Source: Actinoplanes regularis | Lineage (GTDB): Bacteria; Actinomycetota; Actinomycetes; Mycobacteriales; Micromonosporaceae | Reading direction: 5' to 3' | DNA: 64,000 nucleotides | Assembly (NCBI RefSeq): GCF_900188005.1 | Contig: NZ_FZNR01000027.1 | Span: forward strand, 52,168-116,167 | Part shown: piece by piece, positions 32,637-41,062 of the stretch | Layout: every line of letters begins with the position of its first letter | Position numbering within the stretch: the first letter of the stretch is position 1 | Translations under genes and position numbers: made by a program | The notes under the pieces: generated by a model | The model's database searches: none | What the model saw: only the letters and a program-made list of their open reading frames with translations | What the model was told of the DNA's origin: nothing

Positions 32637-32687
32637 GGCCCGAGAGGGCTGGGCACGGGAGGCGTAGGTCGTACCGCGGAAAGAATT
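32637..32687 (+). repeat. interspersed repeat copy B with GNRA-loop hairpin
   Basis: It is identical in its 51 bases to the complement of 32331-32381. The hairpin is GGCCC-GAGA-GGGCT (32637-32650). Its last two bases lie in the stop codon of the kinase gene. Confidence 0.9.
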
Positions 32688-33237
32688 AGCGGTGACCGGC
32701 GACGGGCCAGGCGCCTTCCGCGCGGATCTGGTTGATGAGGGGGCCGAGGTCAACCGGGTGGCTCGTGTCGATCATCAGGGTTCGCCCGACACGGAGGGGC
32801 TCCGCCTCCGCGGCCCACCGTGGCCACGAGTCGGTCAGTCTGCGCTGGTCCTCGTGGATTTCGGCGCGCCGGCGGCCGCGGTAGCGAGCTATCGCGAACT
32901 CGGCGGGGACGTCGCACCAGATCTCCACGGTGGTGGGTGAACCGCACCGATCGAGGCCGGCTTTCACGAAGCCGAGGTCGCGTGGCTTGAACCACCAGGA
33001 TTCGAGGACGGCGCCACCGGGTGCGGCCGCGGCCAGCTCCCACATCGCCTGGGAAGCGGCGATGCCGAGCGCGGGTGACGGTATTCCCGGCACTGCCGCC
33101 GCCATCGCTTCCTTGAGCAGGTCCTTGCCGATCAGGGGAACCCGCAGAGCCGACGCCAATGGGCCGGCCAGCGTGGACTTCCCGGAGCCGGGAAGACCAT
33201 TGATCAAGATGAGCTGAGACGCCACGACGGCGAGCAT
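32686..33237 (-). CDS. AAA/zeta-toxin-like P-loop kinase
   Basis: A 183-residue P-loop NTPase. Walker A is LINGLPGSGKST at residues 11-22, and the later basic stretch RYRGRRRAEIH resembles an arginine lid. It resembles small-molecule kinases annotated AAA_33 (gluconate kinase/zeta-like). Substrate is unknown. Its stop codon lies within repeat copy B. It is 14 bases downstream of the immunity-like gene on the same strand. Confidence 0.75.
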   Translation of the reverse strand: MLAVVASQLILINGLPGSGKSTLAGPLASALRVPLIGKDLLKEAMAAAVPGIPSPALGIAASQAMWELAAAAPGGAVLESWWFKPRDLGFVKAGLDRCGSPTTVEIWCDVPAEFAIARYRGRRRAEIHEDQRRLTDSWPRWAAEAEPLRVGRTLMIDTSHPVDLGPLINQIRAEGAWPVAGHR

Positions 33238-33251
33238 GGCACGTCACCCCG

Positions 33252-33722
33252 CTACGAACGGGTCAACTCGATCAAATCCGGGGTGGGTTCGAGGCCGTCT
33301 CGTACGGAGGTGACGTACTGCTTGGCCTGAGCCGGTGTGAGTCGCGGCGCCCGGCTGCGGAGATGGCGCATCGCGGCCTTTGCGCCGTCGTCGATCAGAA
33401 GCTGACGGACACTCTCCGTCAGGGGATCCAGCGGTATGACTCCCTTGACCTGTTCCAGGTATTCCCATACCCAGGCGCCGGTGTGGTAGGCGACGGTCCC
33501 GAGGCCATGGACGCTCTCGTCGTACCGATCCACGAGATAGGGACCCCCGCCTCCTATCTGATAGGAGTGGTCTCCGCGGAGCAACTCCACCGGCGCCCAG
33601 TGCACGACCCAGCCCAGCTCATGCTCCTCCACCTCCGAGACCGCCGCCCCGGAGGACCACAGGTCGCGATATTTGAGCAGTTCAGCTTCGATCAGTTCCA
33701 CAGCCCGGTCCCGGGAGATCAC
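33252..33722 (-). CDS. YrhB/Imm35-like domain protein
   Basis: A 156-residue soluble protein. The central WVVHWAPVELLRGDHSY, GGGPYLVDRYDESVH and GLGTVAYHTGAWVWEYL resemble the YrhB/Imm35 fold found among immunity proteins. A Ser/Arg-rich helical extension follows. No toxin gene is adjacent. Its ATG overlaps the stop of the PNPOx-like gene by four bases, so it is co-translated with that gene. Confidence 0.65.
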   Translation of the reverse strand: MISRDRAVELIEAELLKYRDLWSSGAAVSEVEEHELGWVVHWAPVELLRGDHSYQIGGGGPYLVDRYDESVHGLGTVAYHTGAWVWEYLEQVKGVIPLDPLTESVRQLLIDDGAKAAMRHLRSRAPRLTPAQAKQYVTSVRDGLEPTPDLIELTRS

Positions 33723-34300
33723 GGTGCTGTGGAGCCCCCGGGCACGGTCTCCGCGAAGATGGGCCGGCCGTCGATGCTGGCGCCGTTCTTGACCCGGCGA
33801 TATTCCGCGAGATCCGCGTCGGTGCGCCGCTCGTGGGCACGAATGAGCAGGTCACGGTCGCCCTCGTAGGACATGAGCGGCACCGCGTATCCGCAGGAGT
33901 CGCTGACCCGATCGACGGCGACGTCGATCACCGACCGTACGCCGTGGGTGTCCGGCGGCGCGGCGAACAGGGGCAGCAGCTCGGCGTACTCCGGTGAGGT
34001 GACCGGTACCGTGCGGCCGCGGCCGTGGAGCCGGACAATGTTCGGCGGCCCCTGGAAGGCGCAGAACATCAGGGTGATCCGGCCGTTCTCGTTCAGGTGG
34101 GCGATCGTCTCCGCGCCGCTGCCGTGGTAGTCGAGATAGGCGACCCGGTGCTCGCCGATCACCACGAACGTGCCGGCCATGCCCTTGGGCGAGACGTTGA
34201 CATGTCCACCCGCTCCGCTCGGCGCGGTGGCCACGAAGAACATCGGCTGCGCCTCGATGAAGACTCGCAACCGGCCGTCGATCCGCTCATGCACCTTCAT
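33719..34300 (-). CDS. pyridoxamine 5'-phosphate oxidase family protein
   Basis: A 193-residue split-barrel flavin/F420-type protein. Family signatures are FFVATAPSGAGGHVNVSPKG, VAYLDYHGSGAETIAHL and ITLMFCAFQGPP. Usual members oxidise or reduce small molecules with FMN or F420; the specific reaction is not predictable. First gene of an operon with the YrhB-like and kinase genes. Confidence 0.85.
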   Translation of the reverse strand: MKVHERIDGRLRVFIEAQPMFFVATAPSGAGGHVNVSPKGMAGTFVVIGEHRVAYLDYHGSGAETIAHLNENGRITLMFCAFQGPPNIVRLHGRGRTVPVTSPEYAELLPLFAAPPDTHGVRSVIDVAVDRVSDSCGYAVPLMSYEGDRDLLIRAHERRTDADLAEYRRVKNGASIDGRPIFAETVPGGSTAP

Positions 34301-34521
34301 GGGCTACATCCTGCCCTCCGGCCGCAGCGCGCTCGAGCCGATTTTCGTCACACTGCCGCTTCCGTGCCGCCGTTCCTCAGCGGAAAGCCGGCCGAAACGC
34401 GGTCGCTTCCGGACAGCCGCTGCCCGGCGAGAAGGCCGGCCGGGTCCCGCGCCTGCCACGGGTGAGACTCCTCGCGCCGAGGATGCCGTGCCCGATGCGC
34501 GGCGGCGTCGTTGAGCCGGGC

Positions 34522-34956
34522 ATGTCTCGCAAGCTTGTCATCGCCGTCGCCGCCCTCGCCGTCTCTCTCGCGGGGTGTTCCAGCGGTTCCGATTCGACGA
34601 TCGCCCCCGCCGCAAAGAACTCGGAAGCCCCCGCCGACGCGCGGTCGCAGCCCGAACTGCGGGCCAGCATGGAGGCGCAGCTCGGGTTCCCGCCGAAGCC
34701 GGACGCGGAGACCGCCCAGGCCTTTCTCGCCGACCTGAAGGGGATCGATCCGGCACTGGTCGCCTCGCAGAACGCGGATTCGCTGGTCAACCGGGGCCGG
34801 GATCAGTGCCGGGACCTCAAGGCCCGCCCGCAGAGCGAGTGGGTGACCGTCGCCAACCAGCGGTTCGTGACGCCGGAGGCACCGAAGGGCCTCGGCGACG
34901 CGACCGCTTCGAAGATCATTACGGTGGTACGGACGCGGCTCTGCCCCGGATTCTGA
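34522..34956 (+). CDS. lipoprotein, unknown function
   Basis: A 144-residue lipoprotein. The signal VIAVAALAVSLAGC has a lipobox (LAGC) with cysteine at residue 19. A Ser/Ala-rich linker leads to a helical domain with two cysteines (RDQCRDL and the terminal LCPGF), resembling DUF732-like helical proteins. It is anchored outside the membrane. No enzymatic motif is seen. Confidence 0.7.
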   Translation: MSRKLVIAVAALAVSLAGCSSGSDSTIAPAAKNSEAPADARSQPELRASMEAQLGFPPKPDAETAQAFLADLKGIDPALVASQNADSLVNRGRDQCRDLKARPQSEWVTVANQRFVTPEAPKGLGDATASKIITVVRTRLCPGF

Positions 34957-34983
34957 CCGCCGGGCCCACCCCACGACAGGAAG

Positions 34984-35013
34984 CCCGTCCCGGGCGGTGA
35001 GCCACAGGACGGG
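34984..35013. terminator. weak bidirectional hairpin
   Basis: CCCGTCC (34984-34990) pairs with GGACGGG (35007-35013) between the convergent lipoprotein and nucleotidyltransferase genes. Confidence 0.45.
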
Positions 35014-35772
35014 TCACGTTCGGAGAGCGGCGTCCAGTTCGGCGAAGAGCGCTTCCGGCACGGGCTGTTCAAGGCGCTGCCAGTAGTCGCGACCGCAGGT
35101 CCAGGCGGCGCTGACGGCGGCGGTGAGCGACACCGGATCGGCGGTGGCCGTGGCGCGGTGCAGCACGGCGACGACGTCCGCGGGCAGGTCCGTCTCGGCC
35201 GCCCTGGACGGGGTGAGCCAGTGTTGCGTGCGGTTCTCCGCGAGGCGGGCCATCCACAGCAGGTGCCGCTGCACGTGGGTCAGCGCGTCGACGGCCCGCA
35301 ACAGCTCGCCACGGCACGCGACCCGGTGGGCCAGGACCAGCCAGTTGGCGAACCGGCCGCAGAGCTCACCGGGCGGTTGCGTGGCCGGCTCAGCGGGCAG
35401 CGCCTCGAGCGCGGCCCGCAGCTCACCGGTCCGGTCGACCAGGATCATCCGGTCGACGGGACCGCTGCGGGCCGGCCAGCCGGCCACCCCACCGATCGCC
35501 TCCCGGCCGGTGAAGTGGAACTCGCCGCGGACCAGGCCCGGGAAGAACACCACGTGCGTGCCGAACTCGTTGACGACCGTGTGCCGGGTCGGGCCGACCT
35601 CCGCCAGCCAGGCGCCGGGGTCCACGGCGCGGTCGAAGAAGAGCCAGAACTCGACGTCGCTGTGCTCGTCGGCCTCCCCGCTGACGAACGAGCCGTAGGC
35701 CAGCGCCGCCGTCAGTCGCTCGTCGGCCCGGCAGAGTTCGCGGACCCGGGCGATCAGCCGTTCCTGGATCAC
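35014..35772 (-). CDS. nucleotidyltransferase, Lnu(F/B)-like
   Basis: A 252-residue protein with the DNA polymerase beta-type motif AYGSFVSGEADEHSDVEFWL near residue 25 (GS-x-DxE). N-terminal and overall organisation resembles lincosamide nucleotidyltransferases of the LnuB/LnuF group, which AMP-modify a hydroxyl of lincomycin. Resistance activity is not established. Its start overlaps the Asp23 gene stop by four bases. Confidence 0.75.
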   Translation of the reverse strand: MIQERLIARVRELCRADERLTAALAYGSFVSGEADEHSDVEFWLFFDRAVDPGAWLAEVGPTRHTVVNEFGTHVVFFPGLVRGEFHFTGREAIGGVAGWPARSGPVDRMILVDRTGELRAALEALPAEPATQPPGELCGRFANWLVLAHRVACRGELLRAVDALTHVQRHLLWMARLAENRTQHWLTPSRAAETDLPADVVAVLHRATATADPVSLTAAVSAAWTCGRDYWQRLEQPVPEALFAELDAALRT

Positions 35773-36230
35773 TCCGGCATCAGGATGTCGTCGACCTTGA
35801 CGGTGCAGTTGTTGACCTGGACGCCGTACCGCTCGACGGCTTCGATGACCCGGCTGCGGACCTCGGTGGTCACCTCGGAGACGACCTCACCGGCGCGCAG
35901 GCAGAGCACCACGGTAAGGTCGACCTCGACACCGTCCACTTTGGCCGAGACGCCACGGGTGGCGTCGCCGACCTTGTCCAGCCCGACCTTGTCGAGCACC
36001 GAGTTGAAGAACCGGGCCACGTCACCGCCGAGTTCGGCCACGCCCGGGACCGAGCGCGCCGCCGCGGCGGCCAGTTTCTCGATCACCTCGCGTTCGAAGT
36101 GGGTGTCGCCCCGGTAGGCGGCCACCTCGATGACCTCGGCTCCGCCACTCTGCGGCGGCACGGCCTGGGCCACCGCGGCAAAAGAGATCTGCTGGGTACG
36201 GTCCGCGTGGAACTCGGACTCGTCGTTCAT
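35769..36230 (-). CDS. Asp23/Gls24 family envelope stress protein
   Basis: A 153-residue alkaline-shock family protein. Family signatures are THFEREVIEKLAAAAARSVPGV and VEVDLTVVLCLRAGEVV, then EVTTEVRSRVIEAVERYGVQVNNCTVKV. These proteins associate with the membrane and cell-envelope homeostasis. It is followed by, and overlaps, the nucleotidyltransferase gene. Confidence 0.9.
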   Translation of the reverse strand: MNDESEFHADRTQQISFAAVAQAVPPQSGGAEVIEVAAYRGDTHFEREVIEKLAAAAARSVPGVAELGGDVARFFNSVLDKVGLDKVGDATRGVSAKVDGVEVDLTVVLCLRAGEVVSEVTTEVRSRVIEAVERYGVQVNNCTVKVDDILMPE

Positions 36231-36286
36231 CTGTGGCGTTCCCTCGGCTCACTTCGATGGTGCTGTCGAGCCGAGCGTACAAGAGA

Positions 36287-37387
36287 TCAATTGGACGGTG
36301 CGGGACGCGGCCGTACCGGCGAAAGATCTTGATCTTGAAAGGTCAGCACGGGCTTGACGGTCTTGCCCGTGAGCGCGTCCTGCGCCGCCCTCTCGATCTC
36401 GGCGAACGGATAGGTGGTGATCAGTCTCTCCAGCGGGAAGCGGCCCTGCCGATGCAGGTCGATCAGGTACGGCAGGAAGACGGCGGGGTCGGCGTCGCCC
36501 TCGATGACGCCGCGGATGCTGATCCCGCCCGCGAGCACCGTCATGATGTCGACGTTCGCGGTGCCGCCGATACCGACCAGGGCGAGCGTGCCGCGCCGGC
36601 GCAGAACGTCGATGGCCTGACTGATCGTCTCCGGGCGGCCGGTGGTGTCGATGGCGTGGTGCGCCTTCAGCACCCGCGCGGGCAGGTCGGCGGCCGGGTC
36701 GAGGGCCTCGGCGGCGCCGAGCGCGACGGCCAGGTCCCGGCGGGCCGGCCGGGGCTCGACGACGATGACCCGGCAGTCGCGCAGGAGCCCGGCGAGCAAC
36801 GCGGAGAGACCGACGCCGCCCGCCCCGAAGATGACGATCGTCTCGCCGGGCGCCGGGTCGAGGACGTTGAGGACGGTCCCGGCGCCGGTCTGCACGCCGC
36901 AACCCAGTGGCGCGGCGAGCGTCGCCGGGAAGTCCGCCGGGATCTTGACGGTGTTGCCCGGGTACGTGATCGCGTGGGTGGCGAAGCTGGACTGGCCGAA
37001 GAAGCCGCCGAAGACCGGTGCGCCACCGCGCCTGAGCGTGCTGCTGACGCCCCGGGTGTTGAGGTCGCTGAGCCGGCAGTAGGCGGGTTGACCGGCACGG
37101 CACTGCACACACTCACCACAGCTGCGGAAACTCAGGCAGACCTGGTCACCGGGAGCGACCGTGGTGACCGACGCGCCGACCGCCTCGACGACACCGGCGC
37201 CCTCGTGACCGAAGACCATCGGCAGGCGCGCGGCCGGCCAGCGGCGGCGCATGGCCAGGTCGGTGTGGCAGATGCCGGCCGCGGTGATCCGGACCAGGAT
37301 CTCGTCCGCGCCGGGTCCGACGATGTCGACGTCACGCAGGGTGAACGGGCCGCCGGTGGTCTCGACGAGGGCCGCCTGGGCGCGCAT
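36287..37387 (-). CDS. zinc-dependent alcohol dehydrogenase (MDR family)
   Basis: A 366-residue oxidoreductase. Catalytic zinc ligands lie in GICHTD and GHEGAG, with a further cysteine in GCGVQTGAG. The structural-zinc lobe has four cysteines in SFRSCGECVQCRAGQPAYC. The Rossmann loop is GAGGVGLSAL and the acidic VVEP afterwards favours NAD. It resembles aryl-alcohol dehydrogenases. It follows the DUF4334 gene by one base, so both are one operon. Confidence 0.9.
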   Translation of the reverse strand: MRAQAALVETTGGPFTLRDVDIVGPGADEILVRITAAGICHTDLAMRRRWPAARLPMVFGHEGAGVVEAVGASVTTVAPGDQVCLSFRSCGECVQCRAGQPAYCRLSDLNTRGVSSTLRRGGAPVFGGFFGQSSFATHAITYPGNTVKIPADFPATLAAPLGCGVQTGAGTVLNVLDPAPGETIVIFGAGGVGLSALLAGLLRDCRVIVVEPRPARRDLAVALGAAEALDPAADLPARVLKAHHAIDTTGRPETISQAIDVLRRRGTLALVGIGGTANVDIMTVLAGGISIRGVIEGDADPAVFLPYLIDLHRQGRFPLERLITTYPFAEIERAAQDALTGKTVKPVLTFQDQDLSPVRPRPAPSN

Positions 37388-37388
37388 G

Positions 37389-37844
37389 TCAGTCGCGGTC
37401 CAGCCGGAAGTAGTACGAGCGGCCCTGATCGCGGACGCCCTTGCCGTTCATGACCCCGAGCAGGGTGTCCGCGCCGGCCCGCTTGAAGTGGTCGAGGACC
37501 GGCTGACCGTCGTAGACCATGGTCGCGGTCGACTCGCCGCGGAACTCGACCATCCACAGGCTGGCGGCGCCCTTGGCCAGCTCGACGTTGTCGTAGAGGG
37601 CACCGTCCGGGTCCCGGCAGACGATCGGGCTCACGTCGGTGAGCGACGTGAACCGCTTGCCGTACCAGCCGATCTTCGTGAGGGTGCCTTCGAACCGGTG
37701 GCCGGTGACGAACTCGCTGCCCCGCCAGGTGCCGAGGATCTCCTCGGGACGGACGGTGGGCAGGGCGGACCAGATCTCGTCCAACTCGTCGAAGGTGAAC
37801 TTGCTCCCGGCCTCGAGCCGGCCCCGCGCTTCATCGGCGTCCAT
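37389..37844 (-). CDS. GXWXG / DUF4334 domain protein
   Basis: A 151-residue protein. GTWRGSEF near residue 38 is the GXWXG motif, and KIGWYGKRF through SYYFRLDRD is DUF4334. Function is unknown, although it often lies beside dehydrogenases. First gene of the operon with the alcohol dehydrogenase. Confidence 0.85.
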   Translation of the reverse strand: MDADEARGRLEAGSKFTFDELDEIWSALPTVRPEEILGTWRGSEFVTGHRFEGTLTKIGWYGKRFTSLTDVSPIVCRDPDGALYDNVELAKGAASLWMVEFRGESTATMVYDGQPVLDHFKRAGADTLLGVMNGKGVRDQGRSYYFRLDRD

Positions 37845-37888
37845 CGCTGCACTCTACCGCCGGAGCTCGGATCGTTAAGGTAGGCGTT

Positions 37889-38350
37889 ATGAGCGATTGG
37901 GAGGATCTGGAAGAGCTCTGGTCGAAGAACCCGCGCCTGCGCACCTGGTTGACCACGCAGGAAGCGGCCTTCCCCGGCTGGGTGGCCGAGACCGGTCAGG
38001 AGTGGGACTTCACCACCCGCTCGCTGCAGAGCCTCGCGCTGTGGATTCGTGGCCGGTTCGCGAGCGCCGAGCAGGTGCGGGCGCAACGCGAGGATCCCGC
38101 GGTGGCCGTCCCGGCGTGGTACCTCGGTGAGGTGAAGAACCGGCACGCCGGCACGATCTGGCAGTGCCGGCCGAACCTGGATCCGGAGGTCAGCAGCGAC
38201 CCCTTCGTGATCACCCCGATCACCGAGGCGCAGCTGGTCCGCCTGGAGCAGTGCGGTGAGCTGTCCGACGAGGAGGATCACCGCCCGAGTTGGCACCCGA
38301 TCGACGAGCTCATCGAGGTGGCCCGCCGCGACCGGGAACATCACCTGTGA
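37889..38350 (+). CDS. hypothetical protein
   Basis: A 153-residue acidic soluble protein beginning MSDWEDLEELW, rich in tryptophan (9 or so) and without a signal peptide. No family is recognised. It is divergent from DUF4334 and ends before a strong terminator. A small immunity-type fold is possible but unsupported. Confidence 0.55.
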   Translation: MSDWEDLEELWSKNPRLRTWLTTQEAAFPGWVAETGQEWDFTTRSLQSLALWIRGRFASAEQVRAQREDPAVAVPAWYLGEVKNRHAGTIWQCRPNLDPEVSSDPFVITPITEAQLVRLEQCGELSDEEDHRPSWHPIDELIEVARRDREHHL

Positions 38351-38372
38351 GCCGCACTCCGCGCACAGGACG

Positions 38373-38401
38373 GCGCCGCCCGGCTCGGTGCCGGGCGGCG
38401 C
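38373..38401. terminator. bidirectional terminator
   Basis: A perfect 12-bp stem (38373-38384 with 38390-38401) and a TCGGT loop between two convergent genes. Confidence 0.8.
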
Positions 38402-38416
38402 TGTCGTGACACGGAA

Positions 38417-40387
38417 CTACTTGACGATCAACTTCTGGAACTGGGCCCGTACGTCCTTCGCGTCCACCGTGACGGTCATGTGGCGCGGCGGGCCGGTGTC
38501 GATCCCGAACGACGAGGTGTAGCGGACCGTCGCCGGGCAGCTGGAGCCGCCGAACTGCAGCGTCTGGTTGATCACCAGCTTGCCGGTTTTGATCTCGTAC
38601 CCCTTCACCGAGATCTTGACCTTGTGGAAGGTCACGCTGTGCAGCCCACCGGTGCCGAAACTGCTCCGGTAGTCGCAAGTGCGTACCGCCGCGCCCTGCG
38701 TGTCCGAGCCCAGGCAGACGACCAGCGTCGCGGCCTCCGGGTTGGTGGTCTTCCAGGCACTCGGCAGCCGGCCGGACTCGGTGGAGTTACCGAAGAACAT
38801 CGCCCGGTTGACGCCCTTGCGGTACGCCTTGGCCGCGCTGTACTTCGACGGGTTGCCGCAGTACTCCGGCGACGAGCCGGACGTCCGGTCCTTGAGCGTG
38901 TCCAGCTCGATGGCGAGCCCCGCCTTGGCGATGCCGGCCTCCGCCCTGGCCTTGTTCGGGTCAGCCGGATACGCGTTGACCAGCTGCTGATAGACGGTCT
39001 GCGCCGACGTCCACTGCTGCGCCGTCATGTAGGAATCCGCGCAGCCGAGCAGGGCGTTCGGCTCGTGCTGGGCGACCACGTCGGCGGAGCGGTCGAGGGT
39101 GTTGTTGGTCTTCGCGCGCTGACCGAGCCATCGGGTGATCTCCACGGTCTCGCACGGGTTCGAGGTCGGCAGGCCGGCCAGGAACCTGTCGAGCACGGAG
39201 TCGGCCATCTTCTCGTGGCCGGGCTTCGTGGTCAGCACCGTGTTGAGCTGGTTGAAGCCACTGTTCAGGTCGGCCACGTCACCGGAGAGGCCGGAAGTGA
39301 GCCGCTCCCCCGCATCGTTCAGCTGCCGGCACGCCGTGACGGTGTCGTCGCCCTCGGCCGCGAGCGGGGCGTTCGCGATGCGCAGGCCGAGCCAGACCTT
39401 GTCCAGGCCCTCCAGGGCGTGCGTGCAGTCACCGCCGGCCTTCGCGTCGGCGACGGTCTGCCCGATGCCGGCGGCCTGGACCCGGAGCAGGCCGAGGACC
39501 AGCAGGACGACCACCGCGGCGGAGATGCCGAGCACCCGCTGGCGTAGCCGGGTGGTCGGCTCGACCGGGCCCTGGGCCAGGAAGTAGCCGTGCGCGATCA
39601 TCGCCAGCCACCAGAGGACGGCGACGACCTCGATCAGCACGGTGTGTACCGACGGGACGACGAAGAACATCAGGACGAATGAGATCAGCAGGGTCAGGAG
39701 GCCCAGGCCGACCCGCCGCATCATGAAATAGCCGATGCTGAGGAACGAGGCGTTGGCGGCGGCGACTGCCAGGCGGTCGGCCTTCCTGGGTTCCTTCGGC
39801 GGGGCCGGGACCATGGGGGGCGGGATCATCGGGGGCGGGGTCTGCTGCCATCCCTGCTGCGGGTGCCAGCCCTGTGGTGCCGGTTGGGGCTGCCATGCCG
39901 GCTGCGGCCAGCCCTGCTGCGGGGGGATTCCCGGCTGCTGGGGGATGCCTGGCTGCGGCTGCTGGGGCCAGCCCTGCTGGGGGATGCCCGGCTGCGGCTG
40001 CTGGGGCCAGCCCTGCTGCGGCGTGTATGGCCCAGCCGGCGGAGCAGGCGGTTGCGGTCCGTTCCACAGCGGGGCGGTGGGAGTCTCCTGCTCGGGCTGC
40101 GGTCCCTGCTCGGGCTGCGGCTCCTGCACAAGCGTCGGCTCCTGATCGAGCTGGGGTTCCTGCTCGGTCAAAGGCTCCTGCACAAGAGTCGGCTCCTGCT
40201 CGGTCAGGGGCTCCTGCTTGAGCTGCGGCTCCTGCTCGGACTGCGGTCCCTGCTCGGACTGCGCCGCCTGCGTAGGCTCCGACCCCTGCTCGGGCTGCGG
40301 CTCCTGCTTGAGCTCCGGCCCCTGCTCGGGCTGCGGCGGCTGCGGCTCCGACTCCGGTGGTTGTTGCTGCGACGGCGGCTGGGTCAT
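38417..40387 (-). CDS. Gln/Glu/Pro-repeat membrane protein with extracellular domain
   Basis: A 656-residue protein. Residues 1-200 are low-complexity: QEP/EQEP repeats, then a 13-residue unit GWPQQPQPGIPQQ repeated. Three hydrophobic helices follow (GLGLLTLLISFVLMFF, VLIEVVAVLWWLAMIA, VLGISAAVVVLLVLGLL). The C-terminal 350 residues have several cysteines and contain a helical repeat-like part, then a beta-rich end (STESGRLPSAW to LQFGGSSCPATV). No enzyme motif is seen. GGGGGATAG precedes the ATG. It is divergent from another Pro-rich membrane protein and may share its surface role. Confidence 0.7.
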   Translation of the reverse strand: MTQPPSQQQPPESEPQPPQPEQGPELKQEPQPEQGSEPTQAAQSEQGPQSEQEPQLKQEPLTEQEPTLVQEPLTEQEPQLDQEPTLVQEPQPEQGPQPEQETPTAPLWNGPQPPAPPAGPYTPQQGWPQQPQPGIPQQGWPQQPQPGIPQQPGIPPQQGWPQPAWQPQPAPQGWHPQQGWQQTPPPMIPPPMVPAPPKEPRKADRLAVAAANASFLSIGYFMMRRVGLGLLTLLISFVLMFFVVPSVHTVLIEVVAVLWWLAMIAHGYFLAQGPVEPTTRLRQRVLGISAAVVVLLVLGLLRVQAAGIGQTVADAKAGGDCTHALEGLDKVWLGLRIANAPLAAEGDDTVTACRQLNDAGERLTSGLSGDVADLNSGFNQLNTVLTTKPGHEKMADSVLDRFLAGLPTSNPCETVEITRWLGQRAKTNNTLDRSADVVAQHEPNALLGCADSYMTAQQWTSAQTVYQQLVNAYPADPNKARAEAGIAKAGLAIELDTLKDRTSGSSPEYCGNPSKYSAAKAYRKGVNRAMFFGNSTESGRLPSAWKTTNPEAATLVVCLGSDTQGAAVRTCDYRSSFGTGGLHSVTFHKVKISVKGYEIKTGKLVINQTLQFGGSSCPATVRYTSSFGIDTGPPRHMTVTVDAKDVRAQFQKLIVK

Positions 40388-41062
40388 TTTCTATCCCCCG
40401 AGTCGAAGGTGACTATTATGATCGACAGGAGCGAATTTTATATTCCTGGACGGAAACAACGTCGTTTAGAATGATTTACGGCGTGAGCCATCGAACATTC
40501 AGCCGCCAAGTCCATTTACTCCCCTGTGGACGACGGATGATTCATCGACCAGGATTGCAGCCTACCGGACCGGCGCCAGCCAGTTTTCGACCGGGCGTCA
40601 ACGCCCGAAACCGCACGAACGCGGCCTTTCGAAATGGATCAGGCAGGCAGAAATGCCACTTCGGAGACGATCTACGCGCCACCGTGACAGCCCGGAAAAC
40701 GTGGAGATCCCGACCGCCGCCGGTCCATGACGACGCCAATCATCCGGCGGCGATCAGCATCCGGTCAGGACGGCCGGGCAAGGCTCACTCCGACGACCCA
40801 GCGGTAGGGGGTCACTCGGACGGTCCAGGCATGCGGGTCGATCGGACCGCTCCCTGGCTGCGGCTCACTCTGGCGGCTTTTGCCGGTTTCAATATGATGT
40901 GTGCAGAAGGGTGCGGACGCGGTTCCAGGAGCGCGATCCGGCCTGCCAACCCGGCCCGCGCTGGGGCACGGCTGGTCGAACGTGCCAGATATGTGACTTC
41001 GTCTCCGGTTTATCGAGTCGCTTCACTAGGATCGTCCGTCCAGGCATGGGTGGGAGGTGTGA
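40388..41062. other. 675-bp intergenic region, no gene seen
   Basis: This divergent control region has lower GC near 40400-40560. No ORF looks protein-like and no hairpin stands out. AT-rich stretches (TTTTATATTCC near 40436, TTTCAATATGATG near 40885) may hold the promoters of the two flanking genes. Confidence 0.5.
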
